Shown: in pieces, positions 23,262-32,010 of the stretch
Layout: each line of letters starts with the position of its first letter
Numbering within the stretch: position 1 is the first letter of the stretch
NCBI RefSeq assembly: GCF_021699195.1
Contig: NZ_SSXE01000015.1
Location: 1 to 64,000, forward strand
Origin: Nonomuraea sp. MG754425
Lineage (GTDB): Bacteria > Actinomycetota > Actinomycetes > Streptosporangiales > Streptosporangiaceae
Reading direction: 5' to 3'
DNA length: 64,000 bases
The notes under the pieces: model-generated
Databases searched by the model: none
Told to the model about the DNA's origin: nothing
Seen by the model: only the letters and a program-made list of their open reading frames with translations
Program-made: the position numbers and the translations under genes

Positions 23262-24203
23262 TCACTTCTCGTTGTCAGCCAGCCAGCGCTCGGAGTCGAG
23301 CGAGGCCGCACAGCCGGTGCCCGCCGCGGTGATGGCCTGGCGGTAGGTGTGGTCGACGAGGTCGCCGGCCGCGAACACGCCCTCGATGTTGGTCGCCGTG
23401 GTCGGCGAGGCCACCTTGACGTAGCCGTTCTCGTCGAGGTCGATCTGGCCCTTGACCAGCTCGCTGCGCGGGTCGTGGCCGATGGCCAGGAACAGCGCGT
23501 CGGTCGCCAGCTCGCACTCCTCGCCGGTCTTGACGTTGCGCAGCTTGACGGCCTCGACCTTGGTCGCGCCGAGCACGTCGACGACCTCGGAGTCCCAGAC
23601 GAAGCGGATCTTGTCGTTCGCGACCGCCCGATCCTGCATGATCTTGCTGGCGCGCAGCTCGTCGCGGCGGTGCACCACCGTCACCATGCGCCCGAACCTG
23701 GTCAGGAACGTGGCCTCCTCCATCGCGGTGTCGCCACCGCCGACGACCACGATGTCCTTGTTGCGGAAGAAGAACCCGTCGCAGGTGGCGCACCAGGACA
23801 CACCGTGTCCGGACAGCCGCTTCTCGTTGTCCAGGCCCAGCTCGCGGTAGCCGGAGCCCATGGCCAGGATGACTGACTTGGCGTAGTAGGTGTCGGTGTG
23901 GGTCTTGACCACCTTGGGGTTGGCCCGCAGGTCCACCTCGACCACGTCGTCGGTCACCAGTTCGGCGCCGAACCGTTCGGCCTGCTTGCGCAGGTTGTCC
24001 ATCAGGTCGGGGCCCATGATGCCGTCGGGGAAGCCGGGAAAGTTCTCCACGTCGGTGGTGTTCATGAGCGCGCCGCCCGCGGTCACGGAGCCCTCGAAGA
24101 CGAGCGGCTTCAGCTCGGCGCGCGCGGAGTAGACGGCCGCCGTGTAACCGGCGGGGCCGGACCCAATGATGATCACGTTACGGACGTCGCTCAACGCTTT
24201 CAC
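23262..24203 (-). CDS. trxB: Thioredoxin reductase
   Basis: NADPH- and FAD-dependent flavoprotein that reduces TrxA. Motifs are the FAD-binding [10 protein letters not shown] near the start, the redox CATC (in WCATCDGFF), the NADPH-binding [10 protein letters not shown] and the FAD-binding [11 protein letters not shown]. The start is uncertain: GTG at 24203 has GAGGAAGG upstream, while a TTG at 24236 would add 11 residues. In related actinomycetes SigM-type sigma factors sit beside this pair and control disulfide-stress genes. Confidence 0.97.
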   Translation of the reverse strand: MKALSDVRNVIIIGSGPAGYTAAVYSARAELKPLVFEGSVTAGGALMNTTDVENFPGFPDGIMGPDLMDNLRKQAERFGAELVTDDVVEVDLRANPKVVKTHTDTYYAKSVILAMGSGYRELGLDNEKRLSGHGVSWCATCDGFFFRNKDIVVVGGGDTAMEEATFLTRFGRMVTVVHRRDELRASKIMQDRAVANDKIRFVWDSEVVDVLGATKVEAVKLRNVKTGEECELATDALFLAIGHDPRSELVKGQIDLDENGYVKVASPTTATNIEGVFAAGDLVDHTYRQAITAAGTGCAASLDSERWLADNEK

Positions 24204-24292
24204 GCCTTCCTCGTCTGCTGTTGCCACCGGCGTCAACAGATCCTAGGCCGCCGTGATTCCCCGCCCTACCCGGCAACGCTGGGAGAACCGAA

Positions 24293-24314
24293 AGAGCCCG
24301 CCGAAGCGGGCTCT
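24293..24314 (-). terminator. Terminator after the anti-sigma gene
   Basis: A perfect 9-bp stem (AGAGCCCGC) with a four-base loop. Read on the minus strand it is followed by TTTCGG, so it ends the sigM-anti-sigma transcript before trxB. Confidence 0.75.
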
Positions 24315-24340
24315 GACGTGGGCTTTTCTACGAACGAACG

Positions 24341-25300
24341 TTACCAGCGGCCCAGCGCGGGCTTACGCAGGTTCTTGCAGTTGAACGGATCGACGACGTC
24401 GATGCGCACCTTCTTGGCGGCCCGCTGCTTCCAGGAGGCCACGACGAGCGCCTCCTGACCGTTGTACTGCCCCTGGTCCACCGCGAACACCCGGAGCTTG
24501 GAGCGCCCGGAGACCGCGGTGACGCACTTGGCGACCTGGTCGGCCTCGGAGAAGTCGCCCAGGATGGGGGCCGGGGCGAGGAAGTCGCCCAGCCGGGTGC
24601 GTAGCTCGGGGTCGCTGTAGTTGTGGTCACTGCTCGTGACGGTGTAGCCGACCGGGTAGCCCTTTCCTCTCTGCGGCTGAGTGGTCACCGTCGGCTGCGG
24701 AGTCTGCGTCGGCTGCGCGATCGCCGGCGGTGCGACGCTCGCGCCGCCGTCGCCTCCGGCGACCAGCAGGTTGGTGGCGGCCACCGCCGTGCCGACCACG
24801 ACGGCCGCCGCAGCGGCTGCGGCCACCGCGGGCATCGCCCAGCGCCGGCGCCGGATCGTCCGGCTCGTCGCGGGGACGATCGTGCCGTCGTCGGAGACCA
24901 CGCCGAGGCGTGCCGGTTCGGCGGCCTCGTCCGAGGAGGAGTCGGAGGAAGAGGCCACGGCTCCCAGGCGCACGGGCTCCGGAACCACGGCCGGCCGCTC
25001 CCACGGGGTGTCCCGCATGAGCTCGTTCCAGTCCGGTGTTTCCGCGAGGCCGACTCCGCCACGCCGGGACTCCGCCTCGGCGGCCAGGGCTTTGTCGATG
25101 CGCAGTGCGACACCCATCGGCATGGCCGGTGTGGGGGTCGCGGCCAGCACCTCGCGAACCGCTGCCAAGTCTGCCAGTAGCTCCCCGCATGGGTCGCAGA
25201 CCGCGAGATGCTCGCGGACCCGGCGCGCTGTGGCGGCGTCCAGGAGACCCTCGGCCAACTCGGCGAGGATTTCCAGATCGTAGTGCGTATCACCCGTCAC
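24341..25300 (-). CDS. Anti-sigma factor with zinc-finger-like HxxxCxxC motif (RsmA-like)
   Basis: The cytoplasmic N-terminus has the anti-sigma signature His31-x3-Cys35-x2-Cys38 (EHLAVCDPCGE). A hydrophobic Ala/Val-rich membrane segment lies at about residues 155-182, followed by a Thr/Gln/Pro linker and an extracytoplasmic domain. The GTG start overlaps the stop of the sigma gene (GTGA), a classic sign of a sigma/anti-sigma pair. The S. coelicolor relative RsmA holds a 2Fe-2S cluster through its cysteines; whether this one does is inference. It likely sequesters the adjacent sigma factor. Confidence 0.87.
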   Translation of the reverse strand: MTGDTHYDLEILAELAEGLLDAATARRVREHLAVCDPCGELLADLAAVREVLAATPTPAMPMGVALRIDKALAAEAESRRGGVGLAETPDWNELMRDTPWERPAVVPEPVRLGAVASSSDSSSDEAAEPARLGVVSDDGTIVPATSRTIRRRRWAMPAVAAAAAAAVVVGTAVAATNLLVAGGDGGASVAPPAIAQPTQTPQPTVTTQPQRGKGYPVGYTVTSSDHNYSDPELRTRLGDFLAPAPILGDFSEADQVAKCVTAVSGRSKLRVFAVDQGQYNGQEALVVASWKQRAAKKVRIDVVDPFNCKNLRKPALGRW

Positions 25301-25926
25301 GAAGTTCTGTCTCCCTTCGCGGATGAGACGCGATTGAGGTCCGAACGGTTCCGCAGATGCGAAAGAATTGGGGCAAGTTTCGCGCGTCCCCGTGCGCACC
25401 GGCTCTTCACCGTGCCGCTGGGCACCTGCAGCACCTGAGCTGCGTCTTCGACGGAATAGCCCATCATGTCCACCAGTACCAGCGCCGCCCGCTGGTCGGC
25501 GGGCAGCATTTTCAGCGCGGCCGAGACCTCCATCGAGACCTCGCGTTCGAGGGTCTGGTCGGGCAGCGGGGACTCGCGCTCCGCGGCCTCGATCAGCTCG
25601 TCGTCGGCCACCGGCCGGACGGACTTGCGGCGCATCCGGTCGAGGCAGGCGTTGACCACGATCCGGTGCAGCCAGGTGGTGACGGCCGCCTCACCGCGGA
25701 ACGTGGCGGCCTTGCGATATGCGGAGACGAAGGCGTCCTGCACGGCGTCGGCGGCCTCGTCGGGGTCACCGAGCGTACGCAGGGCGACCGCCCACATGCG
25801 GTCGCGGTGCCTTTTGACGATTTCGCTGAAGGCGTGTGGATCCCCGTTGATGTGCGCGGTGAGCAGCTCGGCGTCTGTGACCGCCGGCCGCTCCGCTGCT
25901 GAGGGTGTCTCGGGTGGGGAGTTCAC
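25297..25926 (-). CDS. sigM: ECF RNA polymerase sigma factor, SigM type
   Basis: Sigma-70 family ECF factor of 209 residues. Region 2 is DPHAFSEIVKRHRDRMWAVALRTLG plus DAVQDAFVSAYRKAATFRGEA; region 4 is LPADQRAALVLVDMMGYSVEDAAQVLQVPSGTVKSRCARGRAKL. Position beside trxBA and upstream of murJ matches the SigM locus of mycobacteria and streptomycetes. It starts at GTG and is translationally coupled to the anti-sigma gene. The exact stimulus is not visible; in relatives it responds to disulfide or osmotic stress. Confidence 0.92.
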   Translation of the reverse strand: MNSPPETPSAAERPAVTDAELLTAHINGDPHAFSEIVKRHRDRMWAVALRTLGDPDEAADAVQDAFVSAYRKAATFRGEAAVTTWLHRIVVNACLDRMRRKSVRPVADDELIEAAERESPLPDQTLEREVSMEVSAALKMLPADQRAALVLVDMMGYSVEDAAQVLQVPSGTVKSRCARGRAKLAPILSHLRNRSDLNRVSSAKGDRTS

Positions 25927-25941
25927 AAGAGGGATTCCTGA

Positions 25942-27465
25942 TTATGCCGATCCGGGAGAGTGCACCACTACCTCATAGATGGTGCCATGAAAAGTGCCTG
26001 CATCCGTCGGAACGCGCGTAAACCAGATCAAAACGTACTGGCCGCTGGTCGCCTCCGCAGGGGCGAGGGTGGTCTTGCCTGCCGCGTTCTTCTTCGTCGC
26101 CACCGTCTTCAGAGAGCCTAGTTCAGGGGAGTCGCCCACCTTCAGCTCGACGGTCGCGCCGGGCGCGTCGGACAGCGTCGCCACCACGTCGCTGATCTGG
26201 ACGGACTTGCCCATGTCGAGCAGCAGACCCACGCCGTCCTTGAGCCGGCCGAGGTCGGCGCTGGTGTAGGTCTCGGTCTTCCACAACGTGCCGGGCTTGC
26301 CGTCGATGGCCAGCTTCGCGATGTCGGACTTCTCGTCGCCGTCGCCGAGCGGGTCGAAGCCGCTCGCCTTCACCGGCTTGACCACCGCGGCGGCGGCCGT
26401 GGCCGACGCGCTGCTGGTGGGGCTGGCACTGGTCGACTGCGAGGCGGTCGGGCTGCCCAGGCTGCGGCCGATCGTCCAGGCGCCGACGCCGACGGCGGCG
26501 ATGATGAGCAGCACCACCAACGTCATCAGCACCCGGTTGAACGTGCGGCCACCGCCGCTCGACGGCCGGTGCGGCGGCGGGAGCGGCGGCAGCGGGGGAC
26601 CGGGGGCGGCGTGCTGCCGGTGCGCCAGATCGAGGCCCTCGGTGTGGGAGGCCGAGGCCACCGCGGGGGTCGAGGGGTAGGAGATCGGGATCGGCATCGG
26701 CCTGGCCACGTCGGCCAGCGCGTCGGCGACCTCCGCCGGACTGCTCAGCGCGCCCTGGCCCCGGCGCGACTCGGGCAGGCAGGCCCGCACGGTGACCGCG
26801 TCGAGATAGCCCGGCACGCCGGCGATGGCCTGGCGGGGCGTGCAGAAGTGGCCGTCGGTCATCGGGGCGGCGGGCAGGCCGCCCTCCTCCTCGTCGCCCG
26901 GCCAGAGGCCGGTCAGGCCGGCGTACAGCAGCCGGCCGAGGCCCTCGGCGTCGTCGAGCGCGGGCTGGTCGGTGGTGAGCCCCCACATCGCCGCGTCCAC
27001 GGCCACGCCGAGCACCTTGACCGTGTTGCCGCTCGTCCACATCAGGTGGGAGGGACGCAGGCACAGGTGGTAGAGCTGGGCGCGGTGGGCGTGCGCGAGC
27101 GCCTCGGCGGCCTCGGCCACCAGCCCGGCCGCCCGCTCGGGCTCCAGCGGCCCGTTGGCCAGCAGGTCGGTGAGCGACTCGCCGGTGACCCACTCGCTGA
27201 CGACGTAGGAGCGCTTGTCCTCCTCCGCGGCGTCGAACACCTGGGTCAGGCGCGGGTCGGTCAGCCGGCTCGCCGCGCGGGCGGCCGTGACGACCTCGTG
27301 CACCCTCGGGAAGTCGGGCGAGAACGTGTGCACCGCCACGGGACGGGCGAGGATCTCGTCGATCGCCTTCCACAACGTGGCGCCGTCGGACTCGCTGACG
27401 CGGTCCTCGAGCCGGAATCGCTCGGCGAGTCGGGTGCCGGGTTCGACGGCCGACGTGCTGCTCAC
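25942..27465 (-). CDS. Membrane-anchored pseudokinase linked to MurJ
   Basis: A protein kinase fold occupies the first ~270 residues, but catalytic residues are missing. The VAIK lysine position reads PVAVHTF, the HRD loop reads LYHLCLRPSHLMW, and no DFG motif is found. A Pro/Gly-rich linker, a membrane segment (VLMTLVVLLIIAAVGVGAW) and an extracytoplasmic domain resembling F5/8-type carbohydrate-binding folds follow. In Mycobacterium the same domains are fused to MviN/MurJ, where the phosphorylated pseudokinase binds FhaA. I chose GTG at 27465 with GGAG upstream; an alternative GTG at 27531 would add 22 residues. Confidence 0.85.
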   Translation of the reverse strand: MSSTSAVEPGTRLAERFRLEDRVSESDGATLWKAIDEILARPVAVHTFSPDFPRVHEVVTAARAASRLTDPRLTQVFDAAEEDKRSYVVSEWVTGESLTDLLANGPLEPERAAGLVAEAAEALAHAHRAQLYHLCLRPSHLMWTSGNTVKVLGVAVDAAMWGLTTDQPALDDAEGLGRLLYAGLTGLWPGDEEEGGLPAAPMTDGHFCTPRQAIAGVPGYLDAVTVRACLPESRRGQGALSSPAEVADALADVARPMPIPISYPSTPAVASASHTEGLDLAHRQHAAPGPPLPPLPPPHRPSSGGGRTFNRVLMTLVVLLIIAAVGVGAWTIGRSLGSPTASQSTSASPTSSASATAAAAVVKPVKASGFDPLGDGDEKSDIAKLAIDGKPGTLWKTETYTSADLGRLKDGVGLLLDMGKSVQISDVVATLSDAPGATVELKVGDSPELGSLKTVATKKNAAGKTTLAPAEATSGQYVLIWFTRVPTDAGTFHGTIYEVVVHSPGSA

Positions 27466-27632
27466 TGGCTCACTCCGCTTGGCCGATCGGGCGTGTTCAT
27501 GACTCGACTCACCTGCGTGGTCGTGTCCCACGAAGGCACGCTATGCCGGGTGGATCCGCCCACGCCCCTCCTGCTTCCATTTCGCGCGTGTCGGGCTCCA
27601 TGGTAGTGCCGAGTAGATTCCGCCCGCGTTCT

Positions 27633-29237
27633 TTACCGACCTACCCGCCTCGCGACCATCCCAACGATCGAGTTGACCTCCGGGATGCGCATTCTGTGGG
27701 CCACGCCGAGATAGAGCAAGATCCCGAGCCCGCCGCCGACGGCGAGCACGATGACCGAATTGAGAAAATCGAGCCCCCCGAACACGCTCGTAACCACCCA
27801 GACGGCGGCCAGCGCCAGCACGGCCGTGGGCAGCGCCGCGAGATACATCCTGGTCAGCGCCATGCCGACGGCCCAGCCGCCCAGTCCCTCGACCCGGCGC
27901 GCGGCCAGCCACCAGGCCAGGATCGCGCCGAGCCCGTACGCGATCGCGTACGCCAGGGCCAGCCCCATCACCGCGTAACGGGCGGGCAGCACCAGGTAGA
28001 GGAGCACCATGAACAACGCGTTGACCGCCGTCGTGCCCGCCCCGACGAACACCGGCGTCCTGGTGTCGCCGAAGCTGTAGAACACCCGCAGCAGGAGCTG
28101 GAAGATCGCGAACGGCACCAGCGCGAGCCCGTACACCTGGAGCACGTTGCCGATGTAGACGGCGTCGGCCACGCTGTTGGCGCCGTGGCCGTAGATGGGC
28201 ACGGCGATCGCCGGGCCGAGCACCATGAGCAGCAGCGACACCGGCACCATCAGCGAGCAGACCAGCCGCACGTTCGCCCCGAACTCGGTGCGCACCTCGT
28301 CGAGGCGCCCGTCGGCCACGGCCCGGCTCATCCGCGGCAGCATGGCCGTGATCACCGAGACGCCGATGACGCCGTACGGAAGCTGGAAAAGCTGGAACGC
28401 CAGCGTGTACGGGCTGATGCCGTGCCCCGGCACCGCGTCGCCGGCGCTGCTGGCCAGGTTGGTGGTCAGCACGAAGCCGAGCTGGGTGACCACCACGTAG
28501 CCGATCGTCCAGACGCCGGCCTTGCCCATCTCGCCCAGCCGCGCGTTGCGCAGGTCGAAGCGGGGCATGAAGGAGAACCCGACCCGCCGCAGCGCCACGA
28601 TCAGCACCGCCGCCTGGGCCACGATGCCGGCCGTGGTGCCGAGACCGAGCAGCGCGAGGTCGAAGGTGGTGAGCCGGCCGATCTCGCTGCCGGAGCCGAC
28701 CATGGCGTAGAGCACGAACACGCAGATGACGACCACGTTGTTGAGCACCGGGGCCCACATGGGGGCGCCGTAGCGGTCGCGGGTGTTGAGGATGGCGCCG
28801 GCCACCGCGCCCACGCCGAAGAACGCGAGCTGCGGCAGGATGAAGCGGGCCAGCGTGACCGCGGTCTGGTACTTGGCGCTGTCGGGGGCCCAGTCGGTGT
28901 AGAGGTCGATCAGCAGCGGCGCCGCGAGCACGGCGATCACCGCGACCACGAACAGCGTGGCCGTGGCGATGGTCAGCAGGCGTTGCTCGTAGGCCCGGCC
29001 GCCGTCCTCGTCGTGCTGCTGGGCGCGCACGATCATCGGCACGACGACGCTGCTCAGCACACCCAGCAGCAGCAGGTCGAGGATGCTGTACGGGATCGCG
29101 TACGCCGCGTTGTAGGCGTCGCCCAGCGCGGCGGTGCCGATCGCGTAGGCGAGCACCATCGTCCGCACGAACCCCGTGACCCTGGACACCATGGTGCCCG
29201 CCGCCATGATGGCGCTGGCCCGAAGCATGCGGCTCAT
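27633..29237 (-). CDS. murJ: Lipid II flippase MurJ (MviN)
   Basis: Polytopic membrane protein of 534 residues with about 14 hydrophobic segments, typical of the MOP superfamily. It starts with MSRMLRASAIMAAGTMVSRVTGF, the MurJ N-terminal signature region, followed by RTMVLAYAIGTAALGDAYNAAY. It translocates lipid II across the membrane in peptidoglycan synthesis. Its start overlaps the preceding DUF6049 gene by four bases (ATGA), and the pseudokinase gene follows by 167 bp. MurJ is not fused to the kinase domain here, unlike in mycobacteria. Confidence 0.95.
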   Translation of the reverse strand: MSRMLRASAIMAAGTMVSRVTGFVRTMVLAYAIGTAALGDAYNAAYAIPYSILDLLLLGVLSSVVVPMIVRAQQHDEDGGRAYEQRLLTIATATLFVVAVIAVLAAPLLIDLYTDWAPDSAKYQTAVTLARFILPQLAFFGVGAVAGAILNTRDRYGAPMWAPVLNNVVVICVFVLYAMVGSGSEIGRLTTFDLALLGLGTTAGIVAQAAVLIVALRRVGFSFMPRFDLRNARLGEMGKAGVWTIGYVVVTQLGFVLTTNLASSAGDAVPGHGISPYTLAFQLFQLPYGVIGVSVITAMLPRMSRAVADGRLDEVRTEFGANVRLVCSLMVPVSLLLMVLGPAIAVPIYGHGANSVADAVYIGNVLQVYGLALVPFAIFQLLLRVFYSFGDTRTPVFVGAGTTAVNALFMVLLYLVLPARYAVMGLALAYAIAYGLGAILAWWLAARRVEGLGGWAVGMALTRMYLAALPTAVLALAAVWVVTSVFGGLDFLNSVIVLAVGGGLGILLYLGVAHRMRIPEVNSIVGMVARRVGR

Positions 29238-31354
29238 CCGCTCTCACTCTCCCGGTTCTTGGCGGTACGCGCGAGCTTGCGCTCCGACCGGCGCCGCAGC
29301 AGCCGTGTGACGACGGCGGCCAGCATCACGGTCAGTGCCCCGCCCACGATCACCAGGGCGATCCCGGTGTAGCCGGTCGTACGGATCGTCAGCCGTTGCG
29401 GCTTGCCGTACGCCTGCCCGTCGGCGGTCTTGAGCTGCACGGTCACGGTCGCGTCGCCACTCGTGTCGGGGGCGGCGATCATCGACACCTGCACCGTGCC
29501 GCTCTGCCCGCCGCCGATCGGCAGCGGCTCCCTCTGGTCGAAGTTGACCGTCAGCAGCTCGGGGTTGTCGGACTTGACGTCGATGTACAGCTCGATGGAG
29601 GTGTTCAGCTCGTTCTTCACGCTGATCGGCACCACGCCGTTGCTGCCCGCGAGCGTGCGCGGCGAGTCGGGGCTGGCTCCGGTGATCTTGATCTCGTCGA
29701 GCCTGGCCGCCACCGCGTCGGTGACGATCTTGGTCACCGAGCGGCCCATCCGCGTGTTGGCGCGCCAGGCGGACGAGGTCAGCCGCAGCACCGCCGAGTC
29801 GAAGCGCGACTGGGCCTTCTGCGTGGTGACCAGCGAGGTGAGCTGCGACATCGACCAGGCGTCGCGCACCGGATCGAGGTACTTGCGGGTCAGCTCTTCC
29901 TTGCGGTCCTGGTCGGTGTAGACCAGGCCGGCCCGCGGCACGGACGCCTTGCCAGGCTTGATCGACTCCAGCGTGCCGAGTTGCAGCCACGGCAGCCGGC
30001 CCGCCGTCTTGATCAGCGAGGTGACCAGCGCGGGGTTGGGGTTCCAGCGCCGGGACGGGGCGACGACCAGCGACCTCGGCGCGCTCTGGCCCGGCTCGGC
30101 GGCGATGATCGCGGTCTCGGCGATGAACCGCTGCGTGCTCAGCAGCAAGGACGAGTTGGTGCCCGGCTCGAACAGGCGGCTCAACTCGGCGTCGGCGACC
30201 AGCGCGGTGACGGGGCCGTTGACCGCGTCGAGGGTCGTGGCGGCGTCGGGCGTGGTGGCGGACGGCTGCTGCGGCGGCAGGTTGGTGGGGTTGAGCAGCA
30301 CGGTGTCGGCGCCGCTGACCGAGAGCAGGTCGAGCGCGTCGGGGTCGAGCACGCCGTCGGCGGGCCAGTTGAGGTTCGTCTTCGCGTTGCGGTTGAGCAG
30401 CCCCCTGGCGGTCTGCCCGCCCAGCTCGATCGCCCGCCTGGTCTGCGTGTCCAGCCCCTGGTGGGCCAGCGCCGCCACGTCGGGATCGGCGTACGGGGTG
30501 GCGACCACGGGGGAGGCGGCCAGCGCGCTGCGCATGGTCGTCAGCCACTTGGCGGCCTCGGCGTTGGCCGGCCGGTCCTGGACGCCGTCCTTGTTCTTGA
30601 CCCGGTAGCCCTTGGTCATCGCATTGACGTCGTCGAGCAGCGCCGGGTCGAACACCCAGGTGACGGTGGTCGGCGCCGACTGCGCGATCTGCGCGATGTC
30701 GGCCAGCCGGCCCCGGCCGGTCAGCGCCTGGCCGAGCTTGTCGTCCACGAACAGGGGGTCGTCGGTGGCCCGGTGCGGCTGGTCGATGACGGGCAGCGCG
30801 ATGGCGAGCTTGTTGCGGGCGATCCGGGGCGTCGTGGCCGGCGCGTACGTGAGATAGGTGCGCTCCGACTTCTGCGACACGCCGTTGGGCGCCACGTCGA
30901 CGGCGACCGGGTAGACGCCGAACGCCTGGTAGCCGAGCTGCACGGGCGTCGCGGTGAACTCGAAGTTCTGCTGCGCGCCCGCGGCCAGCATCGGGATGAT
31001 CATCGAGGAGGCGGTTGAGACGGAGGCCGGGATCGCCGCGGGGTCGGCCTCGTAGGCGTGCAGGGCGGCGCGGTCGGCGAACGGCTGCGACTGGTAGCGC
31101 AGCCGTACGGAGACGTTGTACTGGGGCATGCCGGTGTCGTTGCGTACCGTGCCGGTGAACCTGATCTGATCGGTCAGGTTCCTGGGGGCCTCGGGCGTGA
31201 TCGACGCGATCGTCACCGTGAAGTTCTGCCTCTTCGCCGCGGCCTCGGCGGCCTCGGCGGCGGGTCTCGCGGCAGCAGAGCCGGGCGTCACCGCCACCAT
31301 GGGGGCGAGCAACGCGGCGGACAGCGCGGCGAGCAGCGTGACCTTACGGATCAC
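29234..31354 (-). CDS. Secreted/membrane DUF6049 family protein
   Basis: A 706-residue protein with an N-terminal signal peptide (about residues 1-28), an extracellular body, and one C-terminal membrane helix (ALVIVGGALTVMLAAVV) followed by a basic tail. DUF6049 proteins are conserved upstream of murJ in actinobacteria, but their function is not established. The body contains an Ig-like beta-rich start (TVRNDTGMPQYNVSVRLRY) and a C-terminal beta-sandwich-like stretch. The 4-bp overlap with murJ suggests a shared role at the cell wall. Confidence 0.85.
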   Translation of the reverse strand: MIRKVTLLAALSAALLAPMVAVTPGSAAARPAAEAAEAAAKRQNFTVTIASITPEAPRNLTDQIRFTGTVRNDTGMPQYNVSVRLRYQSQPFADRAALHAYEADPAAIPASVSTASSMIIPMLAAGAQQNFEFTATPVQLGYQAFGVYPVAVDVAPNGVSQKSERTYLTYAPATTPRIARNKLAIALPVIDQPHRATDDPLFVDDKLGQALTGRGRLADIAQIAQSAPTTVTWVFDPALLDDVNAMTKGYRVKNKDGVQDRPANAEAAKWLTTMRSALAASPVVATPYADPDVAALAHQGLDTQTRRAIELGGQTARGLLNRNAKTNLNWPADGVLDPDALDLLSVSGADTVLLNPTNLPPQQPSATTPDAATTLDAVNGPVTALVADAELSRLFEPGTNSSLLLSTQRFIAETAIIAAEPGQSAPRSLVVAPSRRWNPNPALVTSLIKTAGRLPWLQLGTLESIKPGKASVPRAGLVYTDQDRKEELTRKYLDPVRDAWSMSQLTSLVTTQKAQSRFDSAVLRLTSSAWRANTRMGRSVTKIVTDAVAARLDEIKITGASPDSPRTLAGSNGVVPISVKNELNTSIELYIDVKSDNPELLTVNFDQREPLPIGGGQSGTVQVSMIAAPDTSGDATVTVQLKTADGQAYGKPQRLTIRTTGYTGIALVIVGGALTVMLAAVVTRLLRRRSERKLARTAKNRESESG

Positions 31355-31404
31355 GCGGATGCCCGAACTGGACTACGACGACGCACGCCCGCAATGGTAC
31401 GGGC

Positions 31405-31929
31405 TCAGTGCTGTCGCGCGACCGCCCCGCGGGGTCGGCCGGGCCTCGAACCGCGTAGGTTCACCATCTTTCCCGGCAGGACACCCAGCAGGTCGAGCGC
31501 ACGTAGGGACAGTACGGTATGCCGTTCACCGGTGGTGGTGAAGATCGGCTCACCGTCGGTGGGGAGGCGGTCGTCGATGTACATCGGCAGCGACTCCGGC
31601 AGCAGCAGCGGGCACACCAGCCCGGCCGCGTAGTCCGTGGTCGCGTTGACGACGTGGGCGCGCGCGGGGCGCACCTGACGCGCCCGGAGCAACCCGCCGA
31701 CGGCTCCCGGCCGGGGCGGCGAGGAGACGGGGGTGGCGACCGCGACGACGACGTCGTGGCCGACCCAGGTCGTGACCTCGAGCACGGTGACCATCAGGCA
31801 TCGCTCAGGAGCGGCGCGGACCGCCTCCGGCAGTTCTTCGGCGCATGTCATGGGACGCGGAAGGCGTACGATCTCATGATGGATCTGGTGTGCGAGGAGC
31901 CGGCGGTGGATCGCGAGGGCATCCTTCAT
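31405..31929 (-). CDS. YbaK/EbsC-like aminoacyl-tRNA deacylase domain protein
   Basis: A 174-residue cytoplasmic protein. Its layout fits the YbaK/ProX family of tRNA editing enzymes: an N-terminal ALAIHRRLLAHQIHHEIVRLPRP segment, the middle LRARQVRPARAHVV, the DYAAGLVCPLLLPESLPMYID segment, and a C-terminal LSLRALDLLGVLPGKMVNL. Key catalytic Lys is not obvious, so activity is uncertain. It is divergent from cca and lies 50 bp after the DUF6049 start region in the same direction, upstream of that operon. Confidence 0.65.
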   Translation of the reverse strand: MKDALAIHRRLLAHQIHHEIVRLPRPMTCAEELPEAVRAAPERCLMVTVLEVTTWVGHDVVVAVATPVSSPPRPGAVGGLLRARQVRPARAHVVNATTDYAAGLVCPLLLPESLPMYIDDRLPTDGEPIFTTTGERHTVLSLRALDLLGVLPGKMVNLRGSRPGRPRGAVARQH

Positions 31930-32010
31930 ATAGTCCTCCTTGCCTCAGTCCATTGGCCCCCGACGGTCCCTTGACCGACGGTAACCCGGACCTGGTGTGG
32001 CTCGGGGGAT

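Noticed and set aside
27541..29247. Long open frame in the other minus-strand phase over murJ
   Set aside because: Its product is Arg/Ala-rich and has no transmembrane pattern; the murJ frame is clearly real.
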